Assembly (NCBI RefSeq): GCF_016724845.1
Contig: NZ_CP068082.1
Span: 3,410,001-3,474,000, forward strand
Direction of reading: 5' to 3'
Length of the DNA stretch: 64,000 bases
Origin: Sphingobacterium spiritivorum
GTDB taxonomy: Bacteria > Bacteroidota > Bacteroidia > Sphingobacteriales > Sphingobacteriaceae
Below the pieces are notes generated by a model that saw only the letters and a program-made list of their open reading frames with translations, ran no database searches and was not told the DNA's origin. The translations under genes and the position numbers were made by a program. Positions 52,199 through 60,324 of the stretch are shown in pieces; position 1 is the first letter of the stretch; each line of letters starts with the position of its first letter.

Positions 52199-54454
52199 TT
52201 AAGCGTTGGGATCCAGTGGGAAATCCAGTTCTATTGTTGTACCTATATTATGTTGAGAGTGAATATTTATTTTTCCTTTTAAGAATGAAAGCCGGGTTTC
52301 TACATTATGCATACCTGCAGATTTTTTTCCGTTTAGTTGTTGCGGATCAAATCCTTTTCCATCATCTTCAACAGTAATGTGTAGCCTGTTGTCATTTTCG
52401 GATAGTTGCACGATAATCTGACTTGCTTCTGCATGTTTAATGGCATTATTGACCAGCTCCTGAATAATTCTGTACACCAGTATCTGCCGCTCCTGATTAA
52501 GTTGAGTAGTACAATTTACAAACACTGCTGAAACCTCCAGTTTTTCACCAGACATTCGCTCCGTATATTCTGTGATTGTTTCCTGCAGACCGTATTTTAT
52601 CAGCAATTCAGGCATAAGATTATGCGCTACCCTTCTTAGCTCCTGTACTGCAATATCGATCTGATCCAGAGAGGAGTTGATCGCTGTTTTGAGTTCAGGT
52701 TTTTCAGCTTTTTCACTGGCACGGGAGAGTCCTATTTTTGTTCCGGACAACAGCCCTCCCAGTCCGTCGTGCAGATCTCTTGCTAATCTGGATCTTTCAG
52801 CTTCCTGGCCTTCCAGCATGGCTGTCAGATTGGATATTTTACTGTTTTGTTTTTCTCTGGCCAATTCCAGCAAATGCATATTTTCATTTTGTTTGAGTGT
52901 TTTTGAACGCTGTCTGTAGGCATATAACAAGAGTAGTGCGCTAATGAAAAATGCGCAGACCAACAGGAAATAAAACGTATTGATGCGGGTTTTATAGTCA
53001 AGTTGCTGTTTAGAAGAAAAAAGCTCATTAGCCCGCTGTTGCGTCTCAAGACGGGAAAGCCGGAGTTCCTGTCCTCTTTTTTCAGCTTCCAGTTGTACGA
53101 CCTCCAGTTGCTGCCTTTGGTTTTCCTCATTCAGCTTCATGTTTTCCAGTTGTTGCATTTGCTGTCCGGACAGGGCGTGCATAAGGGATAATTGCTGCTC
53201 TTTTTTGTCCGCCTGTAACTGCATCTGAATAAGTAATTGCTTCTGTCTTTCTTTTTCAAACTGCGCTTCCAGGCGACGGCCCTGTTCCATTTTTTCAGTA
53301 TTGTATACGGCTTCAAAAGCTGCAATGTATTGCTTGTAATAGTGTATAGCCTGTTTGTAATCTCCTTCTTCTTCGTAGAGTTCGGTCAGCTTTTGAAAAA
53401 GACTCATAGCCACACCCTGGTCGATGAAATTCTCCTTCATTAATGCAGCTAACGATGCCAGAAGGTAATCTTTAGCCTCGTCACGTTTATTGGCCTGCAG
53501 GCTGAATTCCGAAAGGATTCCGTAGGCTGCTGCGACATGTGTGTACTGCTGCGTTTCCTTCCCTTTTTCCAGGGCCATTTTTGCATAATTCAGGGATTTT
53601 TCTTTATAGGAGTCCGGGTAAAATTCCATATACAGGTTGGCCAGATTTATAGCTGCAAAGGACAGATCTGAAGGGATCGCCATTTTATTTTTTTGCTGTT
53701 GATAGGTGTTAATGGCAGCGAGGTAGTATTCTTCAGCAGCTTTTAATGCTTTCTGATCTGTACGATTTTCCTTATGCTGTTGCTCATACATATATCCCAT
53801 CAGCATATACGCATCAAAGATACTCATGGGATCTTGTCTTATTTTGGCCACCTCAAGCGTTTTTTCAGCATACTGTTTTTGCAGATCATAGGCTTTCCAA
53901 TTGGAGTAGATGGTACACAGTTCTTTATATATAGCTGTTTTTCTGTTTAGGACCAACTCTGTATCAGGTGCTTTGTCAAGCAGCGTTAATGCATTCTGAA
54001 AACTCTTTACAGCTAAAGCCTCCTGCTCGTCCCGCACTTGCAACCAGCCTTCACAGTATATCACGTAGCCTTTTGTAATGATATCGCTGGTCTCATTGGC
54101 ATAGTGTTTTGCTTTTTTAATATATTGATCTGAAGCTGTTTTATTGTTTAAGATCCGGCTGTTCATTGCCGCTATGCTATTCAGATATGCCGCATACTGA
54201 CCGTCTTTCTTCTTTTCAGCCACCCGGATGTTTTTTTCCAATAAACGGAAAGCTTCTTCCTGACGATTATTGAAGAAAAGTGTCTGCGCATATTTTCCTG
54301 CCAGCATAAGTTGTTCGGTACTTTCGGGAACAGCCTTTTTGTAACGGATTTCAGCTTCTTCTATGGCAGATTGTGCATTACATATGTGGGATACAAATAG
54401 TAAGAATATACATAATATACTACTGACAAGATAAATAGAAATCGATTTGTTCAT
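52199..54454 (-). CDS. TPR-containing NarX-type sensor histidine kinase
   Basis: A 751-residue kinase. It has a signal peptide (cleaved near Ala27-Gln), a periplasmic/extracytoplasmic series of TPR-like helices (about 30-380), a long coiled coil with Gln/Glu-rich heptads (about 385-480), a single transmembrane helix (about 494-513), a HisKA_3 dimerisation domain with His562 in ARDLHDGLGG, and an ATPase domain (NAIKHAEAS, DDGKGFD). TPR kinases of this type are common in Bacteroidota. The sensed signal is not predictable. Confidence 0.92.
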   Translation of the reverse strand: MNKSISIYLVSSILCIFLLFVSHICNAQSAIEEAEIRYKKAVPESTEQLMLAGKYAQTLFFNNRQEEAFRLLEKNIRVAEKKKDGQYAAYLNSIAAMNSRILNNKTASDQYIKKAKHYANETSDIITKGYVIYCEGWLQVRDEQEALAVKSFQNALTLLDKAPDTELVLNRKTAIYKELCTIYSNWKAYDLQKQYAEKTLEVAKIRQDPMSIFDAYMLMGYMYEQQHKENRTDQKALKAAEEYYLAAINTYQQQKNKMAIPSDLSFAAINLANLYMEFYPDSYKEKSLNYAKMALEKGKETQQYTHVAAAYGILSEFSLQANKRDEAKDYLLASLAALMKENFIDQGVAMSLFQKLTELYEEEGDYKQAIHYYKQYIAAFEAVYNTEKMEQGRRLEAQFEKERQKQLLIQMQLQADKKEQQLSLMHALSGQQMQQLENMKLNEENQRQQLEVVQLEAEKRGQELRLSRLETQQRANELFSSKQQLDYKTRINTFYFLLVCAFFISALLLLYAYRQRSKTLKQNENMHLLELAREKQNSKISNLTAMLEGQEAERSRLARDLHDGLGGLLSGTKIGLSRASEKAEKPELKTAINSSLDQIDIAVQELRRVAHNLMPELLIKYGLQETITEYTERMSGEKLEVSAVFVNCTTQLNQERQILVYRIIQELVNNAIKHAEASQIIVQLSENDNRLHITVEDDGKGFDPQQLNGKKSAGMHNVETRLSFLKGKINIHSQHNIGTTIELDFPLDPNA

Positions 54455-54657
54455 TACGCAACTGTCTTGACTGTCTGTTGAAACGGTTAAAATATAAAAA
54501 TGACGTGATTTTCGGGTAAAGAAATCTTAAAAATAAGAAAATACCCAACATTTGCTTTGGAAGACAGGTGTCTTATTTGAACAGACCGAAATTATCTGCT
54601 ATTGCCTGAGCCGCAAATACAACAAATGGCTTTTCTTGTTGTAAAAATGCTGCGATT

Positions 54658-55149
54658 CTATTTTTTGTCCATCTTAGATTGTTTGATTCTCTTTTTAGAT
54701 TTGGTTTCCTTAGGAGTTGGATCAGAGATACGAAGTGAATCTGAATAGTTAACAATTTTAAACGGATTGAAACTGTACTTTTTCAGATTAGACGGAGATA
54801 TTTCCGGGAGCAGCAAATTATTCTGTACTATATTTAATGAACCATCCTCATGCAGAGGGTAAACTCCCTGTACTACTGAAATAGTACCACTGTTCATATT
54901 GATAATATGACTGCCATGTATTGCAGAAATTGTTCCGTTTGAATTTACAATATGATTTCCATGTTTTACAGAGATGCTTCCATCTGAACTAATGATATGG
55001 TCGCCATGGATGGCAGAAACGGTTCCGTTTGAATTTATAATATGACTTCCGCTTACAACAGAATGTGTTCCGTCAGGATTGACTACGACCTGTGCAGACA
55101 CTGTAGCTAAGCATGTAAGTAATAATCCGGTGAAAATGAGCTTTTTCAT
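54658..55149 (-). CDS. Secreted protein of six 15-residue repeats, probably frameshifted near its C-terminus
   Basis: As read, 163 residues. The start at 55149 gives signal peptide KKLIFTGLLLTCLATVSAQ; an upstream ATG at 55230 would bury it. Residues 24-114 form six repeats of about 15 residues with consensus N-x-N/D-G-T/S-I-S-x-x-x-G-x-H-I-I, probably a beta-solenoid. A Lys-rich tail follows and stops right after an A6 tract (54661-54666). Removing one A would continue the frame to 54573, adding a plausible ending 'RIAAFLQQEKPFVVFAAQ...GLFK'. Either the A tract is variable, the gene is broken, or there is a sequencing error. Function unknown. Confidence 0.7.
   Translation of the reverse strand: MKKLIFTGLLLTCLATVSAQVVVNPDGTHSVVSGSHIINSNGTVSAIHGDHIISSDGSISVKHGNHIVNSNGTISAIHGSHIINMNSGTISVVQGVYPLHEDGSLNIVQNNLLLPEISPSNLKKYSFNPFKIVNYSDSLRISDPTPKETKSKKRIKQSKMDKK
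54808..55080 (-). repeat. Six tandem 45-bp coding repeats
   Basis: Codons for residues 24-114 of the secreted repeat protein recur with a 45-bp period: N24-I38, N39-I53, S54-V68, N69-I83, N84-L99 (one extra residue) and H100-L114. The second and fourth units are nearly identical in protein sequence (NSNGTVSAIHGDHII and NSNGTISAIHGSHII). Confidence 0.85.
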
Positions 55150-55295
55150 AAGAACAGACTTTGATATAAATATAACATATTTTTCTGAGTTTCTGTTTTT
55201 CAGCTCCTTGTGTGATTTACTTTTTTGCAAAATATGTGCTGTATTTCATTTCTCTTTTGTTAAAATTGTATTTTTCATTTACCATATTATATAGC

Positions 55296-55814
55296 ATGAG
55301 CGATACCCTAATATTACGTCCGGCCGGAATAGCAGATACAGATAGAATCTGGACCATTTTACAACAGGCTATTGAATTGAGAAAGCAGGACGGAAGCCGT
55401 CAATGGCAGGATGGATATCCTAATCCCGATACGATCCGGCAGGATATTGAATCCGGATATGGGCACGTTTTACTGCAGGATAATACTATTATCGGTTACG
55501 TTGCCGTTATCTTTGACGGTGAACCTGCTTATGACTCATTGGAAGGTAAATGGCTGAGTGAGAAGGAATATGCTGTCGTTCACCGTTTGGCGGTAGCGCA
55601 GGATATCAAGACCAAAGGTACTGCAACATTTATAATGCAGCAGGTCGAAAGTATTGCCACTGGCCGTAAAGTATATAGCATCAAGGTCGATACGAATTAC
55701 GACAATCTGGCTATGCTGCGTATTTTTGAAAAGCTTGGCTACAGTTATTGCGGTGAAGTATATTTTAGAGGAAGTGCCCGAAAAGCATTTGAGAAATTGC
55801 TGCCGGTAAATTAG
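55296..55814 (+). CDS. GNAT-family N-acetyltransferase
   Basis: A 172-residue acetyltransferase starting MSDTLILRPAGIADTDRIW. The central 'YAVVHRLAVAQDIKTKGTATFIMQQVE' holds a modified acetyl-CoA loop, with TKGTA in place of the usual R/Q-x-x-G-x-G/A. 'YDNLAMLRIFEKLGYSYCGEVYF' is the typical end. I start at the ATG at 55296; an ATG at 55212 would add a 28-residue hydrophobic leader not seen in the family. It precedes the interrupted thioredoxin-like gene by 37 bp and may be co-transcribed with it. Confidence 0.85.
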   Translation: MSDTLILRPAGIADTDRIWTILQQAIELRKQDGSRQWQDGYPNPDTIRQDIESGYGHVLLQDNTIIGYVAVIFDGEPAYDSLEGKWLSEKEYAVVHRLAVAQDIKTKGTATFIMQQVESIATGRKVYSIKVDTNYDNLAMLRIFEKLGYSYCGEVYFRGSARKAFEKLLPVN

Positions 55815-55851
55815 AGCGTGATTGAAATTTAGATAGTCATTAATTTTGAAT

Positions 55852-56346
55852 ATGAAGAATATCAGGATATTATTGTTTGCCATGTTGGTCTGCAGCGTGC
55901 AGCTGGGATTTGGGTAGGGTAAGTCTGAGAACGAAAAGGAAACATATGAGAAACCCTATCATCCGGAGGCGGATGCTCAGAAAGACATAGATGCTTTAGT
56001 TGTAAAAGCACAAAAGGAAGATAAGACCATTATCATTCAGGCCGGTGGTAACTGGTGTATCTGGTGCCTGCGCTTTAATACCTACATTCATGAAACCCCG
56101 GAGATCAAAGAATTGCTGGATAAGAATGTATTGTATTATCACCTTAATTATTCCCAGGAGAATAAAAATGAAGCTGTATTTCAGAAATATGCTCCTGAAG
56201 GCGGTAAATTAGGCTATCCTTTTTTCATTGTGATGAATAAGGATGGCAATGTGTTGAATGTACATGACAGCGGAAGTCTGGAAGCCGGAAAAGGGTATGA
56301 TAAAGAAAAAGTCCTGACTTTTTTCCGGAAATCAATTAGCCGGTAA
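55852..56346 (+). pseudogene. Secreted thioredoxin-like protein interrupted by in-frame TAG
   Basis: From the ATG at 55852 the frame reads a signal peptide KNIRILLFAMLVCSVQLGFG, then TAG at 55915-55917, then continues open to 56346 as a thioredoxin-fold protein. The continuation carries 'GGNWCIWCLRF' (CxxC with an inserted Trp, as in secreted thioredoxin/DUF255-like proteins) and 'YPFFIVMNKDGNVLN'. One base change CAG to TAG would restore Gln at the signal cleavage point, where Bacteroidota often have Gln. It may be a nonsense mutation, a sequencing error or suppressed read-through. The later ATG at 56113 would lose the active site. Confidence 0.8.
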
Positions 56347-56357
56347 TCCGGTTGCTG

Positions 56358-57155
56358 TTACTTTTTAGTACCCGGCCTTTTTTTCATTATTGCGAGATAG
56401 CTTGAACTAAAGGCTGCGGCACTTTTGTAGCCCACCATATGTGCGATCTGCTTGAGGGTATATTTTCCGGAATCACTCCATTCTATACTTTTAATGATTC
56501 GAATCAGCTGAATATATTTCTGTACGGTAATCCCTGTTTCCTGTTTAAAAATTCTTTCTAAAGTACGTACAGACAGATGAGCGATCTCGCTCAATTGCAG
56601 AATCTGTACCTGTTCATGGAAGTGCATATTGATATACGCACATACAGGCAGTAAACGTGTGTCTGAAGGTATTGGAATCTGAAGACTATCAGCTTCTTTG
56701 CAAAAGTAAGGGAGACTGGTGAGCAGTGCATTTAAGAAAGCTTCTTCCTCCTGGTCGGGAGCTGTTTGCTGACTCCACTTTTGTGCATATAAAAGCATTT
56801 CCTTCAGAATAACTGGAGCTGCAAACACATGAATATTTTTGTAAAATGCTTCGGTCTGCTTTTCATGGTACAATACTGTCATTAAATTCACAGTCTGTGC
56901 TTCAGACGTGGTACGATGACTGATGGAAGAAGGAATCCACATTACATGATTCTGCGGTAACAGATAGATATTCTTTTCCAGATGAACATATTGATATCCC
57001 TCTTCGACATAAAGCAGTTGGGCTCGGCTGTGAATATGTTCATAATCATCATGTTTCCAATCTTTTTCATACCAGACATATGCCTGCTTGCTGATCGTGT
57101 CAGACAATTCGCCTTGTTTTTGCTCCAATAAGCCACATTTTATGTCGTTTTGCAT
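56358..57155 (-). CDS. AraC-family transcriptional regulator
   Basis: A 265-residue regulator with an N-terminal cupin-like ligand domain ('HIHSRAQLLYVEEGYQYVHLEKN', 'NHVMWIPSSISHRTTS') and a C-terminal double helix-turn-helix (about 165-265, 'LSEIAHLSVRTLERIFKQETG', 'LKQIAHMVGYKSAAAFSSSYLAI'). It is divergent from the WrbA-RidA fusion gene with 90 bp between them and probably controls it. The inducer is unknown. Confidence 0.92.
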   Translation of the reverse strand: MQNDIKCGLLEQKQGELSDTISKQAYVWYEKDWKHDDYEHIHSRAQLLYVEEGYQYVHLEKNIYLLPQNHVMWIPSSISHRTTSEAQTVNLMTVLYHEKQTEAFYKNIHVFAAPVILKEMLLYAQKWSQQTAPDQEEEAFLNALLTSLPYFCKEADSLQIPIPSDTRLLPVCAYINMHFHEQVQILQLSEIAHLSVRTLERIFKQETGITVQKYIQLIRIIKSIEWSDSGKYTLKQIAHMVGYKSAAAFSSSYLAIMKKRPGTKK

Positions 57156-57166
57156 GTCTTTTTTGG

Positions 57167-57174
57167 CAAAATTA
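57167..57174 (-). promoter_or_regulatory. Putative -7 box of the AraC regulator gene
   Basis: TAATTTTG on the minus strand, 11 bp upstream of the ATG at 57155, fits TAnnTTTG and predicts a very short leader. Confidence 0.4.
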
Positions 57175-57190
57175 ATAAAAACGTCTGCTT

Positions 57191-57198
57191 TATCTTTG
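57191..57198 (+). promoter_or_regulatory. Putative -7 box of the WrbA-RidA fusion gene
   Basis: TATCTTTG on the plus strand, 47 bp upstream of the ATG at 57246, fits TAnnTTTG. It lies 16 bp from the divergent box, so one AraC protein could affect both. Confidence 0.45.
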
Positions 57199-57245
57199 CA
57201 TCATATTTTTTTTTACAAACAGATTAAAGAACAAATTGTATTAAT

Positions 57246-58388
57246 ATGAGAATAGCAAGAATAGTTTTCTTAATGATATGGGCTATGATTATGACTAATG
57301 GTATAGAAGCACAACAGGACAAGACGAAAGTTTTGGTGTTATTCTACTCCGATAACGGAGGGACGTATGATTTGGCTAAAGAAGTCGCTAAAGGTATAGA
57401 AAAGAACGGTCAGGCGATTGCCATAATCAAACAGACAGCTGTTTCTGCTCACCCGTTATTAAAGGATATTCCGGTAGCATCTGCAGATGAACTGTCCGCC
57501 TATGATGGTATTGCCTTCGGCTCACCGGTTTATTTTGGTAATATCAGTACAGGTATGAGTGCATTTCTGTCAAATACGGTAGACATCTGGCAACGTCATG
57601 CCCTCGAAGGTATTCCTGCGACCGTTTTTATGTCTGCAGGAAGCGGTGCCGGGAGAGAGCTCGCTATTCAGGGGTTCTGGAATAGTCTGGCTGTGCATGG
57701 GATGATTATTGTACCCAGCGGTATCCGGGGGTATGAACATATCGATAAAACTACTTCTCAGGGAAATACGGTGCTGGGTACGACTAGTCTGGCTTCTCTG
57801 AAGAATGTGGCAAGACCCAGTGAAAGTGAACGTTATCTGGCTCAGTTGCAGGGAGAGGCTCTTGCAAAGGTCGCATCTGCAATGAAAGGAACATTTGTGA
57901 AGGCAGAAAAAACATTGCCGGAAGCTAAAGCCGACCATAAAAATATGTTGAAAGATCTGGGGATTGTCTTACCTGAGGTACCTGCTCCGGCGGGCAATTA
58001 TCAGCCTTTCGTAAGATCAGGAAATCTGATATTTATTAATCAGGTTGCTTTACAGTATGGAAAGATCGTAAATCCGGGCAAAATAGGTGCAGATATAAAT
58101 GAAAATCAGGCCAGGCAGGCCACAGAAGTGACTATGTTAAATGTATTGGCCGTATTGAATAAGGCTGTTGATGGTGATCTGAACAAAGTAGTCCGTTGTG
58201 TGCAATTGACTGGTATTTTTAATACAAAAGAGGGGTATGGCAAGCATGCAGATCTGATGAATGTAGCTTCAGATCTTACCGTCAAAGTATTTGGAGAAAG
58301 AGGAAAACATGCCAGAGGTACATTGGGGGCATCGTCTTTACCGGTCAATTCTGCTGTGGAAATACAGGCGATATTTGAAGTTGAGTAA
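57246..58388 (+). CDS. Exported WrbA-like flavodoxin fused to RidA domain
   Basis: A 380-residue fusion protein. A signal peptide (RIVFLMIWAMIMTNGIEAQ) precedes a flavodoxin fold of NAD(P)H:quinone oxidoreductase/WrbA type: FMN-phosphate loop YSDNGGTYDLA (about 34-44), 'GIAFGSPVYFGNISTGM' and 'MSAGSGAGRE'. A second domain (about 245-380) is RidA/YjgF-like ('NLIFINQVALQYGKI', 'VKVFGERGKHARGTLGASSL'). RidA hydrolyses reactive imines/enamines; WrbA reduces quinones. An exported fusion is unusual and suggests periplasmic detoxification. Divergent from an AraC regulator. Confidence 0.85.
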   Translation: MRIARIVFLMIWAMIMTNGIEAQQDKTKVLVLFYSDNGGTYDLAKEVAKGIEKNGQAIAIIKQTAVSAHPLLKDIPVASADELSAYDGIAFGSPVYFGNISTGMSAFLSNTVDIWQRHALEGIPATVFMSAGSGAGRELAIQGFWNSLAVHGMIIVPSGIRGYEHIDKTTSQGNTVLGTTSLASLKNVARPSESERYLAQLQGEALAKVASAMKGTFVKAEKTLPEAKADHKNMLKDLGIVLPEVPAPAGNYQPFVRSGNLIFINQVALQYGKIVNPGKIGADINENQARQATEVTMLNVLAVLNKAVDGDLNKVVRCVQLTGIFNTKEGYGKHADLMNVASDLTVKVFGERGKHARGTLGASSLPVNSAVEIQAIFEVE

Positions 58389-58412
58389 ATTCCTGTTATA
58401 CGGTTTAAAAAG

Positions 58413-58913
58413 TTAAGATTTCTGTATTCTGCTCAGATCCTGTAAGGTCTGAGCAATACGATCTATTTTCTCCGCTTCTTTTTTAGCAGAACAGATTCTG
58501 GTAATAATGGATTTTATCTCTTTTTCTGGAAGATCCATAAAGCATTTGTATAGATCAGGTTCATCCATAAGGCAGTCTTTAAGTTCTTCCGGGATTTCTA
58601 ATCCCGAACTATCCCGAAAGAGTCGGATATGTACCTGATCTCCATCTTTTTTATTTATCTTTTTTCTAATATCAGCTTTAACGGGTAAAAACAGTATACC
58701 GTTTCCCATGGCCTGAAGATTGTAGTTTCTGATCTCATAATGATCAATCGTACCCCTAACGCTGACCCAGCCAAATTTAGCATTTCGGTCCTGCGCTATT
58801 TCCGGAAGACGTACATAATACCAGCCACCTTTTCCTTCAAATTTTTCTATAGTATATACTTTGTCAACAAGAAGATCAGAATCTCCTTTGTTTGTCTGTT
58901 GAATTTTGGTCAT
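58413..58913 (-). CDS. DUF1905/YdeI-like protein
   Basis: A 166-residue protein with an N-terminal DUF1905 domain (about 17-100, 'GGWYYVRLPEIA', 'GWVSVRGTIDHYEIRNYNLQAMGNGILFLPVKADIRKKI') and a C-terminal helical part of YdeI/OmpD-associated type (about 110-166). Proteins of this type are linked to bacteriocin or metal tolerance only loosely; no function is established. It is divergent from the radical-SAM repair pair across a 152-bp control region. Confidence 0.8.
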   Translation of the reverse strand: MTKIQQTNKGDSDLLVDKVYTIEKFEGKGGWYYVRLPEIAQDRNAKFGWVSVRGTIDHYEIRNYNLQAMGNGILFLPVKADIRKKINKKDGDQVHIRLFRDSSGLEIPEELKDCLMDEPDLYKCFMDLPEKEIKSIITRICSAKKEAEKIDRIAQTLQDLSRIQKS

Positions 58914-58936
58914 TATGCAAATGTAAAGATACTTGT

Positions 58937-58952
58937 GACAACACTATGTCAA
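58937..58952. promoter_or_regulatory. Inverted repeat TGACA-N6-TGTCA near DUF1905 start
   Basis: A 5-6-5 inverted repeat (TGACA-ACACTA-TGTCA) overlaps a minus-strand TTG and lies just above a near -7 box TATCTTTA (58924-58931) spaced about 18 bp. It may be an operator of the DUF1905 gene. Confidence 0.4.
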
Positions 58953-59028
58953 CAGTGAAACCGAAGGTAAACAAAAAATGAAGATAACAGGAATGTGGAA
59001 AATTGATAGTTAAAATGTTTTGATTAAA

Positions 59029-59062
59029 CTAATATAATTAGTAATATTGCTAATATAATTAG
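59029..59062. promoter_or_regulatory. Paired operator: two CTAATATAATTAG palindromes 21 bp apart
   Basis: The same perfect 5-3-5 palindrome CTAAT-ATA-ATTAG occurs at 59029-59041 and 59050-59062, 21 bp apart (two helical turns), ending 3 bp before the radical-SAM gene ATG. The spacing and identity suggest cooperative binding by a dimeric repressor. Confidence 0.6.
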
Positions 59063-59065
59063 TTT

Positions 59066-60319
59066 ATGTCAGATCGAATAAAACAAAAACTGGAAATACT
59101 GGCCGATGCTGCCAAGTATGATGTAAGTTGCAGCTCCAGCGGAAGTAATCGTAAAAATACAAAAAAAGGACTTGGCGATACCGGAGCCGGTATCTGTCAT
59201 ACCTATACCGAAGATGGAAGATGTGTCTCTTTGCTGAAGATATTGCTGACCAATCATTGTATTTTTGATTGTGCGTATTGTGTTTCCCGAAGCAGCAACG
59301 ATATCGAAAGAGCAGCCTTTACGGTACAGGAGGTTGTGGATCTGACCATCAATTTCTACAGACGTAATTATATAGAAGGGCTTTTCCTGAGTTCCGGTAT
59401 TTTCAAGAATGCTGATTATACAATGGAACGGCTTACAAAAATTGCAAAAAAGCTAAGACAGGAACACAATTTCAATGGGTATATCCATCTTAAAACAATC
59501 CCCGGAGCTTCAGATGAACTTATGTTTGAAGCAGGCTTATATGCAGATCGTCTGAGTATCAATCTGGAAATACCCACAGAGCAGGGGCTCAAACTTCTGG
59601 CTCCTGAAAAGAACAGAGCAGATATGGATAAGCCGATGGGCTATCTTAAAGACGAAATCATCCGTACCAAAGAAGAAAAGAAAATCATCCGCGCTACACC
59701 CAAATTTGTTCCTGCCGGACAGAGTACGCAGATGATTATTGGCGCATCCGGAGAATCTGACCTGCATATTATGAAGACTGCGGATCATTACTATCAGCAA
59801 TATAACCTGAAGCGTGTTTATTATTCAGGTTATGTGCCTGTTTCCAATGATAAAAGGCTTCCGGGCCTTGGCTCAGAAGTTCCGATAATGCGGGAAAACA
59901 GACTGTATCAGACAGACTGGCTGTTAAGATTTTATGGATTCAAGCGTGAAGACATCCTCAATGAAACACATCCTCATCTGGATCTGGATATAGATCCCAA
60001 GCTCGGATGGGCATTGCGGCATATGGAACAGTTTCCTGTGGATATTAACCGAGCGTCGTATGAAATGATTATGCGCGTGCCGGGTATAGGTGTGACATCC
60101 GCAAAGAAAATCGTGGCTGCCAGAAGATTTGGTGCCTTACGCCTGGAAAACTTACAGAAAATAGGAGTATCCGTTAATAAAGTTAAATATTTTATAAGCT
60201 GTCAGGGATTTGTACCCATTCGTTCGGATAAACCGGCAGAGGTGATCAAACACTATATTCTGACCTCCGGTAAATCCAAATATGAAAAAATGTTCAATCA
60301 ACAGTTGTCTTTATTTTAA
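59066..60319 (+). CDS. Radical-SAM DNA modification/repair protein (TIGR03916-like)
   Basis: A 417-residue radical-SAM enzyme. The 4Fe-4S cluster motif Cys65-x3-Cys69-x2-Cys72 is in NHCIFDCAYC. A C-terminal helix-hairpin-helix DNA-binding unit is visible at about 335-395 ('INRASYEMIMRVPGIGVTSAKKI'). Together these features fit the 'putative DNA modification/repair radical SAM protein' family that pairs with the DUF4130 gene. The repaired lesion is not known; the SplB relationship suggests radical chemistry on DNA. The gene is next to a paired palindrome and 5 bp before its partner. Confidence 0.88.
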   Translation: MSDRIKQKLEILADAAKYDVSCSSSGSNRKNTKKGLGDTGAGICHTYTEDGRCVSLLKILLTNHCIFDCAYCVSRSSNDIERAAFTVQEVVDLTINFYRRNYIEGLFLSSGIFKNADYTMERLTKIAKKLRQEHNFNGYIHLKTIPGASDELMFEAGLYADRLSINLEIPTEQGLKLLAPEKNRADMDKPMGYLKDEIIRTKEEKKIIRATPKFVPAGQSTQMIIGASGESDLHIMKTADHYYQQYNLKRVYYSGYVPVSNDKRLPGLGSEVPIMRENRLYQTDWLLRFYGFKREDILNETHPHLDLDIDPKLGWALRHMEQFPVDINRASYEMIMRVPGIGVTSAKKIVAARRFGALRLENLQKIGVSVNKVKYFISCQGFVPIRSDKPAEVIKHYILTSGKSKYEKMFNQQLSLF

Positions 60320-60324
60320 AAAAT

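Noticed and set aside
54573..54755. 60-codon frame after the repeat protein
   Set aside because: Its first half overlaps the repeat-protein frame with low-quality sequence; only its last 28 codons look coding, best explained as the frameshifted end of that gene.
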